DNA of 5,574 nt from an uncultured Saprospiraceae bacterium. GTDB taxonomy: Bacteria > Bacteroidota > Bacteroidia > Chitinophagales > Saprospiraceae. Below are positions 5,239 to 5,574 of the stretch, in pieces. The stretch covers positions 1-5,574 of the forward strand of contig CALCMV010000452.1 of assembly GCA_937967535.1 (NCBI GenBank). Reading direction: 5' to 3'. The notes under the pieces are model-generated. The model was not told where the DNA came from. It saw nothing but the letters and a program-made list of their open reading frames with translations, and searched no databases. Position 1 is the first letter of the stretch. Every line of letters begins with the position of its first letter. The translations under genes were made by a program, and so were the position numbers.

Positions 5239-5574
5239 ATGACACCATTCATAGGAAGAGAAAAAGAATTGGTAAGACTTCGCTTGTTATTGGATAGTCG
5301 GCGGTCAGAATTTGTGGCGGTATATGGTCGGCGGCGGGTTGGGAAAACGCTGTTGATACGCAAGGCATTTGACGATAAATTCACCTTTAGAATGTCGGGT
5401 ATTGCCAATGCGAGTACGCTCGCGCAGTTGCAGAATTTCCATACGGCACTCGCTCGCGTACTACCCGCCGGAAAGGAAGTGCGACCACCCAAAACATGGT
5501 TTGAAGCCTTTGGTCAACTGTCGGATATGCTCGAAAAATCAAAGGACAAACGCAAGGTAATTTTTATAGATGAG
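5239..5574 (+). CDS. AAA ATPase of the archaeal-ATPase (Pfam PF01637-like) family, 3' end outside window
   Basis: The first 112 residues of a P-loop ATPase; the frame is open to the window edge. It starts 'MTPFIGREKELVRLRLLL', the usual N-terminal 'F.GRe.EL..L' block of this family. Walker A, 'YGRRRVGKTLLI', follows (P-loop residues 30-37, with Lys36 and Thr37). The Walker B strand 'KVIFIDE' occupies residues 106-112, exactly where the window stops. Full-length relatives are usually several hundred residues and often end in a nuclease-like or DUF234 domain, but none of that is visible here. The ATG at 5239 is chosen because homologous-looking sequence begins at once and the palindromic array ends five bases before it; the leader is A/T-rich without a Shine-Dalgarno box. 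It is divergent from the methyltransferase gene. Genes of this family are numerous in Bacteroidota and archaea, and their role is mostly unknown. The tight placement of the array suggests autoregulation, which is inference. Confidence 0.85.
   Translation, partial: MTPFIGREKELVRLRLLLDSRRSEFVAVYGRRRVGKTLLIRKAFDDKFTFRMSGIANASTLAQLQNFHTALARVLPAGKEVRPPKTWFEAFGQLSDMLEKSKDKRKVIFIDE

Noticed and set aside
5136..5492. 118-residue minus-strand reading frame over the palindromic array and the ATPase start
   Set aside because: It runs antisense to a frame with clear Walker A and B motifs, and its C-terminal part is just translated palindrome.

Overview
The window looks like chromosomal DNA of a member of the Bacteroidota. 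This is an inference from three things: start codons with A/T-rich leaders and no Shine-Dalgarno box, promoter-like boxes of the TTG / TAnnTTTG kind, and a 'GRRRVGKT' ATPase of a type common in that phylum. I cannot name the genus.

Layout. (1) Positions 2-580, plus strand: the 3' part of a membrane-anchored, cytochrome c-tailed urate oxidase (PuuD type), cut by the left edge. (2) 634-1554, minus strand: a very A/T-rich gene for a protein with an Mrr-like nuclease fold at its N-terminus and a Cys-rich C-terminus, convergent with puuD. (3) 1555-1755: a non-coding gap with an imperfect inverted repeat and one copy of a short dispersed repeat. (4) 1756-3015, minus: a 12-helix MFS transporter. (5) 3016-3111: a short gap with a well-formed Bacteroidota-type promoter for the transporter; a second copy of the dispersed repeat runs into the end of the next gene. 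(6) 3112-3954 and 3926-5035, both minus: a type II restriction-modification pair, with the methyltransferase first and a NotI/EagI-type endonuclease overlapping its 3' end by 29 bases. (7) 5036-5238: a divergent intergenic region with four copies of an 18-base motif arranged as a large symmetric palindrome. (8) 5239-5574, plus: the first 112 codons of an 'archaeal-type' AAA ATPase, cut by the right edge between Walker B and the rest of the protein.

How it fits together. The central part reads as a small defence or accessory block: a restriction-modification pair, a second nuclease-like gene and an ATPase with its own repeat array. It lies beside an ordinary metabolic gene (puuD), with a transporter in the middle that has no evident link to defence. 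The restriction and modification genes clearly form one unit by overlap. The transporter appears to have its own promoter. The most unusual structure is the symmetric four-unit palindrome that ends five bases before the ATPase start codon: units 1 and 4 match each other perfectly over 14 bases, units 2 and 3 do likewise, and both pairs share the same dyad centre at 5184.
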